Made by a program: the position numbers and the translations under genes
NCBI RefSeq assembly: GCF_003231305.1
Contig: NZ_QKVM01000007.1
Coordinates: 62,001 to 126,000 of the forward strand
DNA: 64,000 bases
Reading direction: 5' to 3'
DNA from: Pseudomonas sichuanensis
Lineage (GTDB): Bacteria > Pseudomonadota > Gammaproteobacteria > Pseudomonadales > Pseudomonadaceae
Notes under the pieces: model-generated
Told to the model about the DNA's origin: nothing
The model's database searches: none
The model's input: only the letters and a program-made list of their open reading frames with translations
Shown: positions 36,946-46,245 of the stretch, in pieces
Numbering within the stretch: the first letter of the stretch is position 1
Layout of the letters: each line of letters starts with the position of its first letter

Positions 36946-38331
36946 TCAGTTGCGATCCAGCCACACGGTCTGGGCATTGGTGAACTCACGCACACCAAAG
37001 TGCGACAGCTCGCGCCCGAAGCCGCTCTTTTTCACGCCGCCGAAGGCCACACGGGGGTCGGAGGCGCAATAGCCGTTGATGAATACGCCACCGGTGTCCA
37101 GCGCGCTGGTCATGCGCTCGGCCAGGGCGTAGTCGGCGGTGTAGATGGTCGCGGCCAGGCCGAAGTCGCTGTCGTTGGCCAGTTCCACCGCATGGTCGGC
37201 GTCACGGGCTGTGATGATTGCCGCTACCGGGCCGAACAGCTCCTGCTTGAACGCGGTCATGTCCGGGGTGACGTTGGCGAACACGGTCGGTGCGTAGAAG
37301 TTGGCCGCGCCTTCGACCTTGTGGCCGCCCAGCAGCAGGGTGGCGCCTTCAGCCAGCGTGGCCTGCACTTGGCCGTCGAGTTCGTCGCGCAGGTCATAAC
37401 GGGCCATTGGGCCGATATAGGTGTCGTCCTGGAGTGGGTTGCCTACCTTGAGCGCACGGGTAGCCTCGACGAACTTGGCGGTGAACGCCTCGACGATGCT
37501 TTCTTCGACGATCAGGCGCTTGGCCGCGGCGCAGACCTGGCCGGTGTTCTGGTAGCGACCGATCACGGCGGCTTTTACGGCGGCGTCCAGGTCGGCGTCT
37601 GCCAGCACGATGAACGGGTCCGAGCCGCCCAGCTCCAGCACGCACTTCTTCAGCGCGGCACCGGCCTGTGCACCGATGGCCATGCCGGCGCGCACGCTGC
37701 CGGTGAGGGTGATGGCGGCGATGCGCGGGTCGTTGATGGCGCGGGTAACACCCTCAGGGGTGACGTTGAGCACTTCGAACACGCCCTCAGGCAGGCCGGC
37801 GCGCTTGAACAGGTCGGCCAGCAGGTAGGCGCTGCCCATCACGTTGGGGGCGTGCTTGAGCACGTAGGTGTTGCCGGCCAGCAGGGCGGGCACGGCGCCA
37901 CGCAGTACCTGCCAGACCGGGAAGTTCCACGGCATCACGGCGAGGATCGGGCCCAGCGGGCGGTATTCGATACGGGCTTTCTCGATCTGCGTGGGCTCGG
38001 CGGCGAGCATCGCCGGGCCGTGTTCGGCGTACCACTGGCACAGGCCGACGCACTTGGCGACTTCGCCACGGGCCTGAGCGATCGGCTTGCCGATCTCGCG
38101 GGCGATCATCTGGGCGAAAGCTTCGGCGTTGGCCTGCAGGGCGTTGGCCAGGGCGATCAGGTATTCGCTGCGCTGACCCAGCGACACCTTGCGCCACTGG
38201 TTGTAGCCAACCTTGGCGCGTTGCAGCGCCGCTTCCAGTGCGGCGTCGGTGTCGAAGGCATAGTGGCCGATCTGCTCGCCGGTGTAGGGGTCGACGGAGA
38301 TGGCGTGGGTCAGGCTGCTGATCTCGCTCAT
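36946..38331 (-). CDS. NAD(P)-dependent succinate-semialdehyde dehydrogenase
   Basis: A 461-residue aldehyde dehydrogenase that begins VDPYTGEQIGHYAFDTD. Cofactor and catalytic blocks are visible: PWNFPVWQVLRG, ELGGSDPFIVLADADLD with the general-base Glu, and NTGQVCAAAKRLIVEE with the catalytic Cys. FGGVKKSGFGRELSHFGVREF is the typical C-terminus of the Sad/GabD-like group. It would oxidise succinate semialdehyde to succinate, the end of putrescine and GABA breakdown encoded nearby. The frame is open far upstream, but MSEISSLTHAISVDP at 38331 is the family start. It is divergent from a LysR gene. Confidence 0.9.
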   Translation of the reverse strand: MSEISSLTHAISVDPYTGEQIGHYAFDTDAALEAALQRAKVGYNQWRKVSLGQRSEYLIALANALQANAEAFAQMIAREIGKPIAQARGEVAKCVGLCQWYAEHGPAMLAAEPTQIEKARIEYRPLGPILAVMPWNFPVWQVLRGAVPALLAGNTYVLKHAPNVMGSAYLLADLFKRAGLPEGVFEVLNVTPEGVTRAINDPRIAAITLTGSVRAGMAIGAQAGAALKKCVLELGGSDPFIVLADADLDAAVKAAVIGRYQNTGQVCAAAKRLIVEESIVEAFTAKFVEATRALKVGNPLQDDTYIGPMARYDLRDELDGQVQATLAEGATLLLGGHKVEGAANFYAPTVFANVTPDMTAFKQELFGPVAAIITARDADHAVELANDSDFGLAATIYTADYALAERMTSALDTGGVFINGYCASDPRVAFGGVKKSGFGRELSHFGVREFTNAQTVWLDRN

Positions 38332-38436
38332 GGCAGGACTCTCATTGTTTTGAAGGGGTGAGCCCAGACTAGTGGTGGCGCGCTTTAATGAAAACTGAAT
38401 AATAATGAGCGAAACATTCACGTTTGGAGAATGACT
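38332..38436. promoter_or_regulatory. Divergent promoter region of dehydrogenase and LysR genes
   Basis: An AT-rich 105-base gap. A dyad TGAAT-N15-ATTCA (38396-38420) lies in its most AT-rich part, next to the LysR start, and is a candidate binding site for that regulator. It is short and could be chance. Confidence 0.4.
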
Positions 38437-39315
38437 GTGGACCTGGTGCAACTGGAGATCTTCAAGGCAGTGGCCGAGCACGGCAGCATCAGCGCTGCCG
38501 CCCAGCACATCCACCGGGTGCCGTCGAACCTGACCACCCGTATCAAGCAGCTCGAAGAAGACCTCGGCGTCGAGCTGTTCATCCGCGAGAAGAGCCGCCT
38601 GCGCCTGTCGCCGGCCGGCTGGAACTTCCTCGAATACACCCGGCGCATCCTCGACCTGGTGCACGAAGCGCGGTTGACCGTGGCGGGGGAGGACCCGCAA
38701 GGCACCTTCGCCCTGGGCTCGCTGGAAAGTACCGCGGCGGTGCGCATCCCGGCGTTGCTGGCGGCCTACAACCAGCGCTATCCCAAGGTGGACCTCGACC
38801 TGTCCACCGGCCCGTCGGGGACCATGCTCGAAGGCGTGCTGTCCGGGCGCCTGGTGGCCGCTTTCGTCGATGGCCCGGTGCTGCACCCCACGCTCGAAGG
38901 CATGCCGGTGTTCGAGGAGGAGATGATGGTCATCGCACCGCTGCACCATGCCCCGGTCACCCGCGCCCGCGACGTCAATGGTGCGAGCATCTACGCGTTT
39001 CGCGCCAATTGCTCGTACCGCCATCATTTCGAGAGTTGGTTCGTTCACGACCAGGCCGTGCCGGGCAAGATCCACGAAATGGAGTCCTACCACGGCATGC
39101 TCGCCTGCGTCAGCGCAGGCGCGGGCCTGGCGATGATGCCGCGCAGCATGCTCGACAACATGCCCGGTTGCAGCACGGTCAGCGCCTGGCCGATGGCCGA
39201 GGACTTTCGCTACCTCAAGACCTGGCTGGTGTGGCGCCGAGGCACGGTGTCGCGCAGCCTGAGCATGTTCATCAAATTACTCGAGGAGCGCCGGGCCGAG
39301 TCGCTGGCGGGTTGA
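38437..39315 (+). CDS. LysR-family regulator
   Basis: About 292 residues. The winged helix is [23 protein letters not shown] with [21 protein letters not shown], followed by a substrate-binding domain from about residue 90. GGAG at 38426-38429 is 7 bases from the GTG at 38437 but only 1 base from the ATG at 38431, so GTG is the better start and matches the family N-terminus. It is divergent from the succinate-semialdehyde dehydrogenase gene and probably regulates it. Confidence 0.9.
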   Translation: MDLVQLEIFKAVAEHGSISAAAQHIHRVPSNLTTRIKQLEEDLGVELFIREKSRLRLSPAGWNFLEYTRRILDLVHEARLTVAGEDPQGTFALGSLESTAAVRIPALLAAYNQRYPKVDLDLSTGPSGTMLEGVLSGRLVAAFVDGPVLHPTLEGMPVFEEEMMVIAPLHHAPVTRARDVNGASIYAFRANCSYRHHFESWFVHDQAVPGKIHEMESYHGMLACVSAGAGLAMMPRSMLDNMPGCSTVSAWPMAEDFRYLKTWLVWRRGTVSRSLSMFIKLLEERRAESLAG

Positions 39316-39640
39316 GTGCGCGGCTTACACGTTAAATACCTGGCGTGATTCCTGTGGGAGCGGGTTCACCCGCGAACACGGGCATAGCCCGTGCCAGACA
39401 ACGAGGTGTCATCTTCGCGGGTAAATCGCAGCGGCGAACCGCCGCTCCCACAGGCAGCTTGCACATCTTGAGTTCGGCGCGATCAGGTGGGAACAACTGT
39501 CTTCTTGAAGAGGCTGGCCTTGCCGGCGATGGGCTGCGCAACAGCCCCATGCGCTGACTAACGGTCCGAAACCCCGCGAACGCGCGCTGCAGCCAGGCAT
39601 CAAAACTGTGTAGACCATCCCTCCAAGGGAGGAATGCACC
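39316..39640. repeat. REP pair in a 325-base gene-free gap
   Basis: From 39351 to 39453 there are REP units in opposite orientation (CCTGTGGGAGCGGGTTCACC and GCGAACCGCCGCTCCCACAGG) with a GGGCATAGCCC hairpin between them. The rest of the gap (39454-39640) shows no gene or clear signal except the ribosome site GGAGG before the next start. Confidence 0.8.
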
Positions 39641-40084
39641 ATGCGTACTCATCACTACGGGCTTTGCGCGGCACTGCTGGTAACCCTGGCCATGCCCTGG
39701 ACCTTGGCCGCCGCCGCCGACCTCAACGCCCCCATCGACCCACAAGCCGTGCAACTGCAGCCGCAGGAGCAGAACGGCATCCGCTACCTGCAGGGCGGCA
39801 TTGGCCAGGATGAGGCCAACGCCTTGCGCCGCACCCCTGGCTACGACCTGCACATCACCCTGTCCACCGGTGCCGAAGGCAAGTTCCAGAGCGGCGCTGC
39901 GCTGGACATCCAGTCTGCCCAAGGCAAGTCGGTGCTGGCCTTGCAGGACGTCGGGCCACTGATCTTCGTGCAACTGCCTCCGGGGCACTACCGGGTGACG
40001 GGTAACGCCGAGGGCCAGAGCGTGCAGCAGCAGGTCAATGTCGACGGCAAGACGCCGGCACGGGTGGACCTGAACTGGCGCTGA
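39641..40084 (+). CDS. Periplasmic carboxypeptidase-regulatory-like small protein
   Basis: A 147-residue protein with a Sec signal (LCAALLVTLAMPWTLAAAAD, cleavage near 25). The mature part is a small beta-sandwich-like domain with PPGHYRVTGNAEGQSVQQQVNV near the end, typical of carboxypeptidase-regulatory-like folds. It has no catalytic motif and its function is unknown. GGAGG lies 8 bases before the ATG. It is 45 bases ahead of the dioxygenase gene and may be co-transcribed with it. Confidence 0.75.
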   Translation: MRTHHYGLCAALLVTLAMPWTLAAAADLNAPIDPQAVQLQPQEQNGIRYLQGGIGQDEANALRRTPGYDLHITLSTGAEGKFQSGAALDIQSAQGKSVLALQDVGPLIFVQLPPGHYRVTGNAEGQSVQQQVNVDGKTPARVDLNWR

Positions 40085-40100
40085 GCGATAAGGAGTACAA

Positions 40101-40133
40101 ATGTGCCCCGGGCTTGTGGAGGGACACCGATGA
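40101..40133 (+). CDS. Possible 10-codon leader ORF
   Basis: AAGGAG is followed after 5 bases by ATG at 40101, and ten codons (MCPGLVEGHR) end in a TGA that overlaps the ATG of the next gene (ATGA). This would be a translationally coupled micro-ORF. The same AAGGAG could instead serve an in-frame GTG at 40103 that extends the dioxygenase by nine residues, so the leader is only one of two readings. Confidence 0.35.
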   Translation: MCPGLVEGHR

Positions 40134-40861
40134 ACCCGCTTGAGTCCCTCCACGAGCAGGGCTTCGCCCTGATACCCAGCGTGCTCGACCCAGCACGCAT
40201 TGCGTTGCTGCGCGGTGCCATCGACGGCCTGCAACCGTTGCATTGGGACTACCAGGGCCTGCTCGAACACTACAAGTGTGTGTTCAACCGCGACCCGCTG
40301 TGGTTGCCGTTTCTCGACCTGCCACCTTTGATCGAACTGGCCGAAACAGTGCTGGGCAGCGACTGCCACGTCATCGGCCAGACCGCCTGGCGCAGCCACC
40401 CGGGCTATCCGGGCATGGGCCTGCACCTGGACCATCTGCCCATGGCACTGCCGACCGAGCTGCGCGGTCGCTTGAGCCTGCCCGCCCAGATACTCACCGC
40501 ACAGCTGTACCTGTGCGATATCGACCTGGACGTGGGGCCAACCCTTGTCATCCCCGGCAGCCATCGCGCCGGTCGCGCACCTCGAGCGGGAGAGGACAGC
40601 TGGCAAGGGCAGGGCCTGCGCCCGGTGCTGTGCCAGGCGGGCGACGCGCTGGTGATGCGCAGCGATGCCTGGCACAGCGGCGGCGCCAATCGCAGTGCCG
40701 AGCGGGTGCGCGACATGCTGCAGGTGCATTACGGCCGACGCATGGTGGCGCAGAAGTTCTCGCCCTATCTCACCTGGCGTTTCAACCCCGAGGTGCTCGC
40801 CGCGGCGACGGCGCGCCAGCGGCGCTTGCTGGGTGAGCATGAAGAATCGGTCTACGACTGA
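40130..40861 (+). CDS. Phytanoyl-CoA dioxygenase (PhyH)-like Fe(II)/2-oxoglutarate oxygenase
   Basis: A 243-residue protein with the iron-binding facial triad visible as H99-x-D101 (GLHLDHLPM) and H182 (AWHSGGANRS); the nearby R188 or R192 may bind 2-oxoglutarate. QTAWRSHPGYPGMG and DLDVGPTLVIPGSHRAG are typical of the family. It would hydroxylate an unknown small molecule. A GTG at 40103 with a better-placed AAGGAG would add nine residues. Confidence 0.82.
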   Translation: MNPLESLHEQGFALIPSVLDPARIALLRGAIDGLQPLHWDYQGLLEHYKCVFNRDPLWLPFLDLPPLIELAETVLGSDCHVIGQTAWRSHPGYPGMGLHLDHLPMALPTELRGRLSLPAQILTAQLYLCDIDLDVGPTLVIPGSHRAGRAPRAGEDSWQGQGLRPVLCQAGDALVMRSDAWHSGGANRSAERVRDMLQVHYGRRMVAQKFSPYLTWRFNPEVLAAATARQRRLLGEHEESVYD

Positions 40862-41061
40862 ACAAGGCGTTGGCCAGTAGTGGCAAAGTACTTTCAACTT
40901 GTGGCGTGATCAGATAATAATCGAGAAAACTATTACCACTTGTGACCTGGTTGGATGCACCAGCTCATGGGTGCATAACGAGGGGCCCAAGCCCCCATTT
41001 GCCGCAGGCCTGCGCACGCCAGGCCGGGCCTGTTCGTGAAGACCCTCAGGAGTAGTCATAG
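40862..41061 (+). promoter_or_regulatory. pagL upstream region
   Basis: A 200-base gap with an AT-rich core at about 40890-40945. The heptamer ACTTGTG occurs twice as direct repeats (about 40896-40902 and 40938-40944), some 42 bases apart, or four helical turns. It could be a regulator site. No promoter could be fixed. Confidence 0.35.
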
Positions 41062-41583
41062 ATGAATACCCGTCTTGCCAGTTCCCTGGCCGCATTCGTG
41101 CTGGCGTTCGCCGGCGCCAACCTGGCCCAGGCCGCACAGCTGTCCGGTGCAATCGGCGCCACCAGCCAGGGCGACATGACCTACCGTCTCGGTGCGTCGT
41201 TCGACTGGGACAAGCGTTGGCTGGAAAGCAGTGCGGGCCACCTGACGGGTTATTGGGATGCGGCCTACACATACTGGGAAGGTGGCGACTACAGCGGCGC
41301 CCACTCGCTGTCATTGAGCCCGGTGTTCGTCTATGAGTTCAGCGGCTTCACCTATACCCCGTTCATCGAGGCCGGCATCGGCCTGGCGGCGTTCTCCAAG
41401 ACCGAGGTCGGCGACCAGCGTCTGGGTTCTTCGGTCAACTTCGAAGACCGCATCGGCTTTGGCCTGAAACTGCCGGCCGATCAGAAGATCGGCATCCGCG
41501 CCATGCATTACTCCAATGCCGGCATCAAGCAGCCCAACGACGGCATCGAGTCGTACTCGCTGTTCTACAGCAAGGGCTTCTGA
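41062..41583 (+). CDS. pagL: Lipid A 3-O-deacylase
   Basis: A 173-residue outer-membrane beta-barrel with a Sec signal (cleavage after about residue 25, AQAAQ). The catalytic residues H149, S151 and E163 (MHYSNAGIKQPNDGIE) have exactly the spacing of the known PagL triad (H-x-S-x11-E). It removes the 3-position acyl chain from lipid A. AGGAG lies 9 bases before the ATG. Confidence 0.93.
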   Translation: MNTRLASSLAAFVLAFAGANLAQAAQLSGAIGATSQGDMTYRLGASFDWDKRWLESSAGHLTGYWDAAYTYWEGGDYSGAHSLSLSPVFVYEFSGFTYTPFIEAGIGLAAFSKTEVGDQRLGSSVNFEDRIGFGLKLPADQKIGIRAMHYSNAGIKQPNDGIESYSLFYSKGF

Positions 41584-41627
41584 GCCACTGCAGGGTTAGC
41601 CAACCGGCCTCGCCCAGGCGGGCGCGG

Positions 41628-42518
41628 TCAGCGCACCGCCTTGATCGCCAGCACGTTGCACAGCGGGTGCTCCAACACGTGCGACGTCGTCCCGCCGAGA
41701 AAGGTGTGCAGCGCATCATGCCGGTGAGTGCCCATGACGATCACGTCGATGCGGCTGTGGCTGACGTACTGGGCGATCGCCTTGATCGCCGGCCCTTCGA
41801 GGAAGTGCCTGCGCTCCAGGGCAATCTCATAGTGATCGCCCAGGCGGTTGAACGCCGCGCGCTGGGCGGCGCGCACGCTGCCTTCGAAGCCGGGCATGGT
41901 CACGGTGCCGGCGCCGAAGTCGGCGATATGGGTTTTTGCCGCGTCGCACACGTGCAGCAGGTGCAGCTCGGCGTTGCACTGCAGGGCCAGGGCATGGGCG
42001 CTGCGGAACACCTGGTCGTCCAGGTGCTCGCCGGCACCGTGCAGGTTGAGGTCGACCGCTGCGGCGATCTGGCGGGGCAGGGGCAGGCGGACATCGCTGA
42101 CCAGGTGCACGGCCACCGGGCTGTCCTTGAGCAGTTGCCAGTCCAGTGGGGTGACCAGCAGGCGCTTGAGCACCGGTTCGTGCTGCACGTCCTTGACCAG
42201 CAGGTCGCAGCCCAGGCGCTCGATCTGTTCGACGGCACTGCCCAGCGGGTCGCGGGTCAGCAGCAGTTCGGTCGACACATCCAGCCCGTTGTCGGACAGT
42301 TGCTCCTTCGCGTCCGCCAGCCATTGCCGGTTATCGGCGAGCAGCCGCTCGCGCTCGCGGCCATCGCTCATCAGCCCGAAGGTATCGACGTCGTCGACGA
42401 ATACATTGATGTCCAGCAGGGCCCCGCTGGACTCCGCCAGTGCTGCGGCCCGTTGCAGGGCAGGGCTGTAGCGCATCTGCGGGCCGAGCATGACGAACAA
42501 ACGCTTGAACTGGCTCAT
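41628..42518 (-). CDS. Universal stress protein (tandem UspA domains)
   Basis: A 296-residue protein with two Usp domains. The second carries the ATP-binding pattern IDVIVMGTHRHDALHTFLGGTTSHVLEHP near the C-terminus; the first starts FKRLFVMLGPQMRYSPALQRA. The cytoplasmic UspE-like group acts in stress resistance. GGAGGTG lies 5 bases before the ATG. It is a single-gene unit facing the pagL gene. Confidence 0.9.
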   Translation of the reverse strand: MSQFKRLFVMLGPQMRYSPALQRAAALAESSGALLDINVFVDDVDTFGLMSDGRERERLLADNRQWLADAKEQLSDNGLDVSTELLLTRDPLGSAVEQIERLGCDLLVKDVQHEPVLKRLLVTPLDWQLLKDSPVAVHLVSDVRLPLPRQIAAAVDLNLHGAGEHLDDQVFRSAHALALQCNAELHLLHVCDAAKTHIADFGAGTVTMPGFEGSVRAAQRAAFNRLGDHYEIALERRHFLEGPAIKAIAQYVSHSRIDVIVMGTHRHDALHTFLGGTTSHVLEHPLCNVLAIKAVR

Positions 42519-42631
42519 CGCACACCTCCACGTGTGGCAGCCCCCCGTTCATGCCTGATCTGTATGGCCCTTGCCGTGCGTTGCGGTGCGGGCGTTGCCC
42601 AATGAGTTTAGCTGTTGGAAGACTTTGCGCG

Positions 42632-42755
42632 CCCCTGTAGGAGCGGCCTTGTGCCGCGAAAGGGCTGCGCAGCAGCCCCGGCGATTGTTGAGGCGACGCT
42701 GATATCTGGGGCTGCTGCGCAGCCCTTTCGCGGCACAAGGCCGCTCCTACAGGGG
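42632..42755. repeat. REPIN with 48-bp perfect arms
   Basis: Two REP units in opposite orientation form a perfect inverted repeat of 48 bases per arm (42632-42679 and 42708-42755) around a 28-base loop. The outer part contains TGTAGGAGCGGCCTTGTG. It lies 13 bases past the acyl-CoA dehydrogenase stop and may end that transcript. Confidence 0.95.
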
Positions 42756-42768
42756 GCGCGCAGCGCAT

Positions 42769-43920
42769 TCAAAGGGCGTAATGCTTCAACTCCCGCGCAA
42801 TCAGCATGCGCTGGATCTCGCTCGACCCTTCGTAGATCTGGGTAATCCGCGCATCGCGGTAGTACTTCTCCACCGGGTAGTCTTCCAGGTAGCCGTACCC
42901 ACCATGCACCTGGATCGCCATCGAGCACACCCGCTCAGCCATTTCCGAGGCGAACAACTTGGCCTGGGAGGCCTCCGACAAACACGGCTTGCCGGCCGTG
43001 CGCAACCGCGCGGCATGCAGGATCAGCAAGCGCGCAGCGTTGATCTGCACCTGCATGTCGGCCAGTAGGTTGGCGATGCTCTGGTGCTCGTTGATTGGCT
43101 TGCCGAACTGGATGCGGTCACGCGAATACAGCAGCGCCGCCTCGAACGCCGCACGGGCGATGCCCAGGGCCTGGGCGGCGATGCCGATGCGCCCGCCTTC
43201 GAGGTTGGACAGGGCGATCGCCAGCCCCTTGCCACGCTCACCCAGCAGGTTGGCGGCAGGGATACGGCAGTTGTCCAGGGTGACCGCGCAGGTATCGGAG
43301 GCGCGGATACCCATCTTGTGTTCGCTGCGGTCGACCTTGAACCCCGGGTTGTCGGTGGGCACCAGGAACGCCGACAGGCCTTTCTTGCCCAGGTCCGGGT
43401 CGGTCACCGCGAACACGATGGCCAGCTTGGCGCGGCGGGCGTTGCTGACGAACTGCTTGGCACCGTTGATCACCCACTGGCCATCGATCAGCTCGGCGCG
43501 AGTGCGCAGGTTGTGGGCTTCGGAGCCCGCCTGGGGTTCGGTCAGGCAGAAACAGCCGATCACTTCACCGCTGGCCAGCTTCGGCAGCCAGGCCTGTTGT
43601 TGCTCAGGGTTGCCGTAGGCCAGCAGCGGGCCGCAGCCCACCGAGTTGTGAATGCTCATCAGCGCCCCGATGGCGCCGTCACCGGCCGAGATTTCCTCCA
43701 CCGCCAGGGCATAGGCGACGTAGTCGGTGTAGCTGCCGCCGAACTGTTCCGGCGCGACCATGCCGAGCAGGCCCAGTTCGCCCATCTTGCGCACCACCTC
43801 GTCATCGATCCAGCCGGCCTTTTCCCAGGCCTGGGCGTGGGGCGCGATCTCGCCACGGGCGAAATCCCGCGCCATGTCGCGGATCATGATCTGTTCTTCG
43901 CTCAGTTCCAGGTCTTGCAT
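42769..43920 (-). CDS. Acyl-CoA dehydrogenase (isobutyryl-CoA dehydrogenase-like)
   Basis: A 383-residue flavoenzyme. [17 protein letters not shown] is the FAD/substrate loop, [16 protein letters not shown] follows, and [35 protein letters not shown] is the C-terminal signature (catalytic Glu in IYEGSSEI). Next to 3-hydroxyisobutyryl-CoA hydrolase it most likely acts in valine breakdown on isobutyryl-CoA. GGGAGT lies 9 bases before the ATG at 43920. It is 16 bases behind the hydrolase gene. Confidence 0.9.
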   Translation of the reverse strand: MQDLELSEEQIMIRDMARDFARGEIAPHAQAWEKAGWIDDEVVRKMGELGLLGMVAPEQFGGSYTDYVAYALAVEEISAGDGAIGALMSIHNSVGCGPLLAYGNPEQQQAWLPKLASGEVIGCFCLTEPQAGSEAHNLRTRAELIDGQWVINGAKQFVSNARRAKLAIVFAVTDPDLGKKGLSAFLVPTDNPGFKVDRSEHKMGIRASDTCAVTLDNCRIPAANLLGERGKGLAIALSNLEGGRIGIAAQALGIARAAFEAALLYSRDRIQFGKPINEHQSIANLLADMQVQINAARLLILHAARLRTAGKPCLSEASQAKLFASEMAERVCSMAIQVHGGYGYLEDYPVEKYYRDARITQIYEGSSEIQRMLIARELKHYAL

Positions 43921-43936
43921 CTGCGTACTCCCGGCC

Positions 43937-45007
43937 TTACAGGCCTTCGAAGAATTGGTCGACCCGCTGGGCATTGAGCGCCGCCAGGGTCGGCGGGTTC
44001 CAGCGCGGTTGCTTGTCCTTGTCGATGATCAGGGCGCGCACGCCCTCGATGATGTCGCCGTGGTCGAACCACTGGCGGTCGATGTGCAGCTCCATGGCGA
44101 AGCAGTCTTCCAGCGCCAGGTGGCGGCCACGGCGCAACAGCTCAAGGGTCACGGCCATGGCCAGCGGCGAGCGGGTCTGCAGCAGGTCGGCGGTGTCCAG
44201 CGCCCATTGATGGCAGTCGCCGATGCTCACCGCGCGCAGTTGCTCGATGATGCTGGGCAGGTCGGGCAGGGCGAAGTAGTGATCGATCACCGGGCGCAGC
44301 TTGGCCAGCGGCGCATCGCCCAGGGTCTGGGTGCCAAGCCGCGCGAGCAGGCCTTGCAGGTCCTTGAGCGGGTGGTCGCCGAATGCCAGGCGGTCGAGGC
44401 CCTCATCCAGGGCGGCCAGTTTGTCGCTGTCCAGGTACCAGTCGGCGAGGCCGCAGTACAAGGCGTCGGCGGCCTTTATCTGGGTGCCGCTGACGCCCAG
44501 GTAGATACCCAGCTCGCCGGGCACCCGCGGCAGGAAATAGCTGCCGCCGACATCGGGGAAGTAACCGATGCCCACCTCGGGCATCCCCAGGCGGCTGCGC
44601 TCGGTGACGATACGCAGGTCGCAGCCCTGGGCCAGGCCCATGCCACCGCCCAGGGTGAAGCCGTCCATCAGCACCATGACCGGCTTGCGGTAACGGTGGA
44701 TGCACAGGTCGAGGGCGTATTCCTCTTCGAAGAAGTCCAGGTGCAGGCGCTGGCTGGCCTTGTAGCTGTCATGCAGCGAGCGGATATCGCCACCGGCGCA
44801 GAAGCCCTTCGGCCCTTCGCCGCGCAGCACCACGGCCTGCACGTCGGCGTCCTGGGCCCAGCGATGCAGGTGTTTTTGCAGGCTGCGAACCATGTCGAGG
44901 GTAAGGGCATTGAGGCCGGCGGGGCGGTTGAGGGTGAGGTGGCCGATATGGTTACGGACCTCGGCCAGTACATGATCCGTTGCCGAGGTGTGAGCGTGCG
45001 CGGTCAT
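43937..45007 (-). CDS. 3-hydroxyisobutyryl-CoA hydrolase (crotonase fold)
   Basis: A 356-residue protein of the HIBCH group. The oxyanion-hole motif [12 protein letters not shown] and the catalytic block [20 protein letters not shown] match; [25 protein letters not shown] is the HIBCH-type signature. The length, about 100 residues more than a plain enoyl-CoA hydratase, also fits. It releases 3-hydroxyisobutyrate from its CoA ester in valine breakdown. GGAG lies 6 bases before the start. Confidence 0.92.
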   Translation of the reverse strand: MTAHAHTSATDHVLAEVRNHIGHLTLNRPAGLNALTLDMVRSLQKHLHRWAQDADVQAVVLRGEGPKGFCAGGDIRSLHDSYKASQRLHLDFFEEEYALDLCIHRYRKPVMVLMDGFTLGGGMGLAQGCDLRIVTERSRLGMPEVGIGYFPDVGGSYFLPRVPGELGIYLGVSGTQIKAADALYCGLADWYLDSDKLAALDEGLDRLAFGDHPLKDLQGLLARLGTQTLGDAPLAKLRPVIDHYFALPDLPSIIEQLRAVSIGDCHQWALDTADLLQTRSPLAMAVTLELLRRGRHLALEDCFAMELHIDRQWFDHGDIIEGVRALIIDKDKQPRWNPPTLAALNAQRVDQFFEGL

Positions 45008-45086
45008 CGCGTTCTCCCTGCTTTGTTATTGATTTTCCAAGTGAAGCCTGGAATGCGCGGGCGGGTCGCAGGATCCTGTCATGCGA

Positions 45087-45110
45087 ATTTGCCTTGCACA
45101 ATTGGCAAAT
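45087..45110. promoter_or_regulatory. Palindromic operator-like site upstream of the valine operon
   Basis: ATTTGCC (45087-45093) and GGCAAAT (45104-45110) form a perfect 7-bp dyad with a 10-base spacer, so the half-sites are about 17 bases apart centre to centre. It lies about 80 bases upstream of the 3-hydroxyisobutyryl-CoA hydrolase start, a typical place for an operator. Confidence 0.5.
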
Positions 45111-45186
45111 CTGCAGGGTTAGGCTGCATTTTTACCTTGGGTGCGCGCCTTCTGGCCGAGGTGGTTTCACTTTAACCCGTTGCCTC

Positions 45187-45978
45187 TCAAGGATCCTGCG
45201 GATCATGCCCCAACGATTGCAGGAACAACGAAAACAACTCCGACTGCGAGGAAATATCCAGCTTGGCGTACAGGTGCCGCCGATGCACCTTGACCGTCTC
45301 CGGCGAGATCGCCAGCCGTTCGGCCATGGCTTTCGACGAATACCCGCGCAACACCAGCCGGGCGATCTCCAGCTCGCGCTCCGACAGCACCTTGGCGCCG
45401 AACAGGCTCATGGCGTCGCGCACCTGGCTGGCCATCGCCGGGGCCGGGCGCTGGCCTTGCTGTTGCCAGTGCTGGCCGAGCAGCGCCAGCACCCACGGGC
45501 AGACCATCACCAGCAGGCCATGCTGCGCCGCCGCGAAGCGCTGGCGGCTGCCCAGCGACAGCGACAGGGCGCCGCTGTCGCCCAGTTGCACGATGAACTG
45601 CATTTCGTCTTCCAGCACATGGTCGTGGAAGTAGGTGAGGTAGTACTCGCTCTGGCGGAACTGGTCCGGCGCCACTTCTTCCAGGCGGTGCAGGCCATCG
45701 CCGATGCCTTCCTGGCAGGCCTGGTAGAAGGGGTCGAGCTGGTACAGCCCGCTCAGGTACAGGGCCATGGCCTCAGGGTTGCCCTCGCCGCGGGCGTCGA
45801 AGATCTCCAGCGCCCGCGGCAGGCCGGCGCGGGGGTAGAACATCGCCAGGGCATTGTCGAACGGCACCCAGTGCTGCAACAGCAGCATCAACTGGCGCCA
45901 GAAGCGCGGCTGGCCGAGCTGCTCGACGGTGCGGGCCAGGCCCGCGTGGGCGCTGGCTTCGGTGAACAGGTTGTGCAT
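45187..45978 (-). CDS. LuxR-family regulator
   Basis: A 263-residue protein. The C-terminal LuxR helix-turn-helix (LSERELEIARLVLRGYSSKAMAERLAIS then ETVKVHRRHLYAKL) follows a 180-residue N-terminal part with no recognised signal-binding motif. It lacks a receiver domain and the typical acyl-homoserine-lactone residues, so it is an orphan LuxR-type regulator. It is divergent from the permease and peptidase operon, its likely target, and its end faces the start of the hydrolase gene. Confidence 0.88.
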   Translation of the reverse strand: MHNLFTEASAHAGLARTVEQLGQPRFWRQLMLLLQHWVPFDNALAMFYPRAGLPRALEIFDARGEGNPEAMALYLSGLYQLDPFYQACQEGIGDGLHRLEEVAPDQFRQSEYYLTYFHDHVLEDEMQFIVQLGDSGALSLSLGSRQRFAAAQHGLLVMVCPWVLALLGQHWQQQGQRPAPAMASQVRDAMSLFGAKVLSERELEIARLVLRGYSSKAMAERLAISPETVKVHRRHLYAKLDISSQSELFSLFLQSLGHDPQDP

Positions 45979-46007
45979 GATCCCCCAGGCATTCGCAATG
46001 TAGACCT

Positions 46008-46081
46008 ATCGCGGGGCAAGCCCGCTCCCACGTGGGGCCTCTGTGGGAGCGGCGGTGCGCCGATGCGACTTGCCCCGCGAT
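46008..46081. repeat. REPIN
   Basis: Inverted REP pair: ATCGCGGGGCAAGCCCGCTC and, at the right end, ACTTGCCCCGCGAT, with a third internal GTGGGAGCGGCGGT unit. It lies in the promoter-side gap between the LuxR and permease genes. Confidence 0.85.
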
Positions 46082-46107
46082 GAATGTCCCACAGTATCAG
46101 GTGATCT

Positions 46108-46144
46108 TTCCCTACGTCGTCAAGGGGCGTACCCCCATAGGGTA
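46108..46144. promoter_or_regulatory. Nested dyads upstream of the permease operon
   Basis: Between the REPIN and the permease start lie TACG-N11-CGTA (46113-46131) and TACCC-N5-GGGTA (46130-46144). The second shares the middle TAC of the first. They are about 100 bases before the permease start and could bind the divergent LuxR-type regulator. Both are short, so this is tentative. Confidence 0.4.
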
Positions 46145-46245
46145 ATTGGCGTCCACCACCCGCAAGCATAGAGTTCGGCCAGGTCCAGCGGCCGCACGAC
46201 CCCGGTTTTGCCCTCATAACCAATAACAATCAGAGGAAAAACGCC

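Noticed and set aside
38332..39093. N-terminal extension of the aldehyde dehydrogenase frame
   Set aside because: The frame is open but crosses the divergent LysR gene and lacks family similarity; the family start is at 38331.
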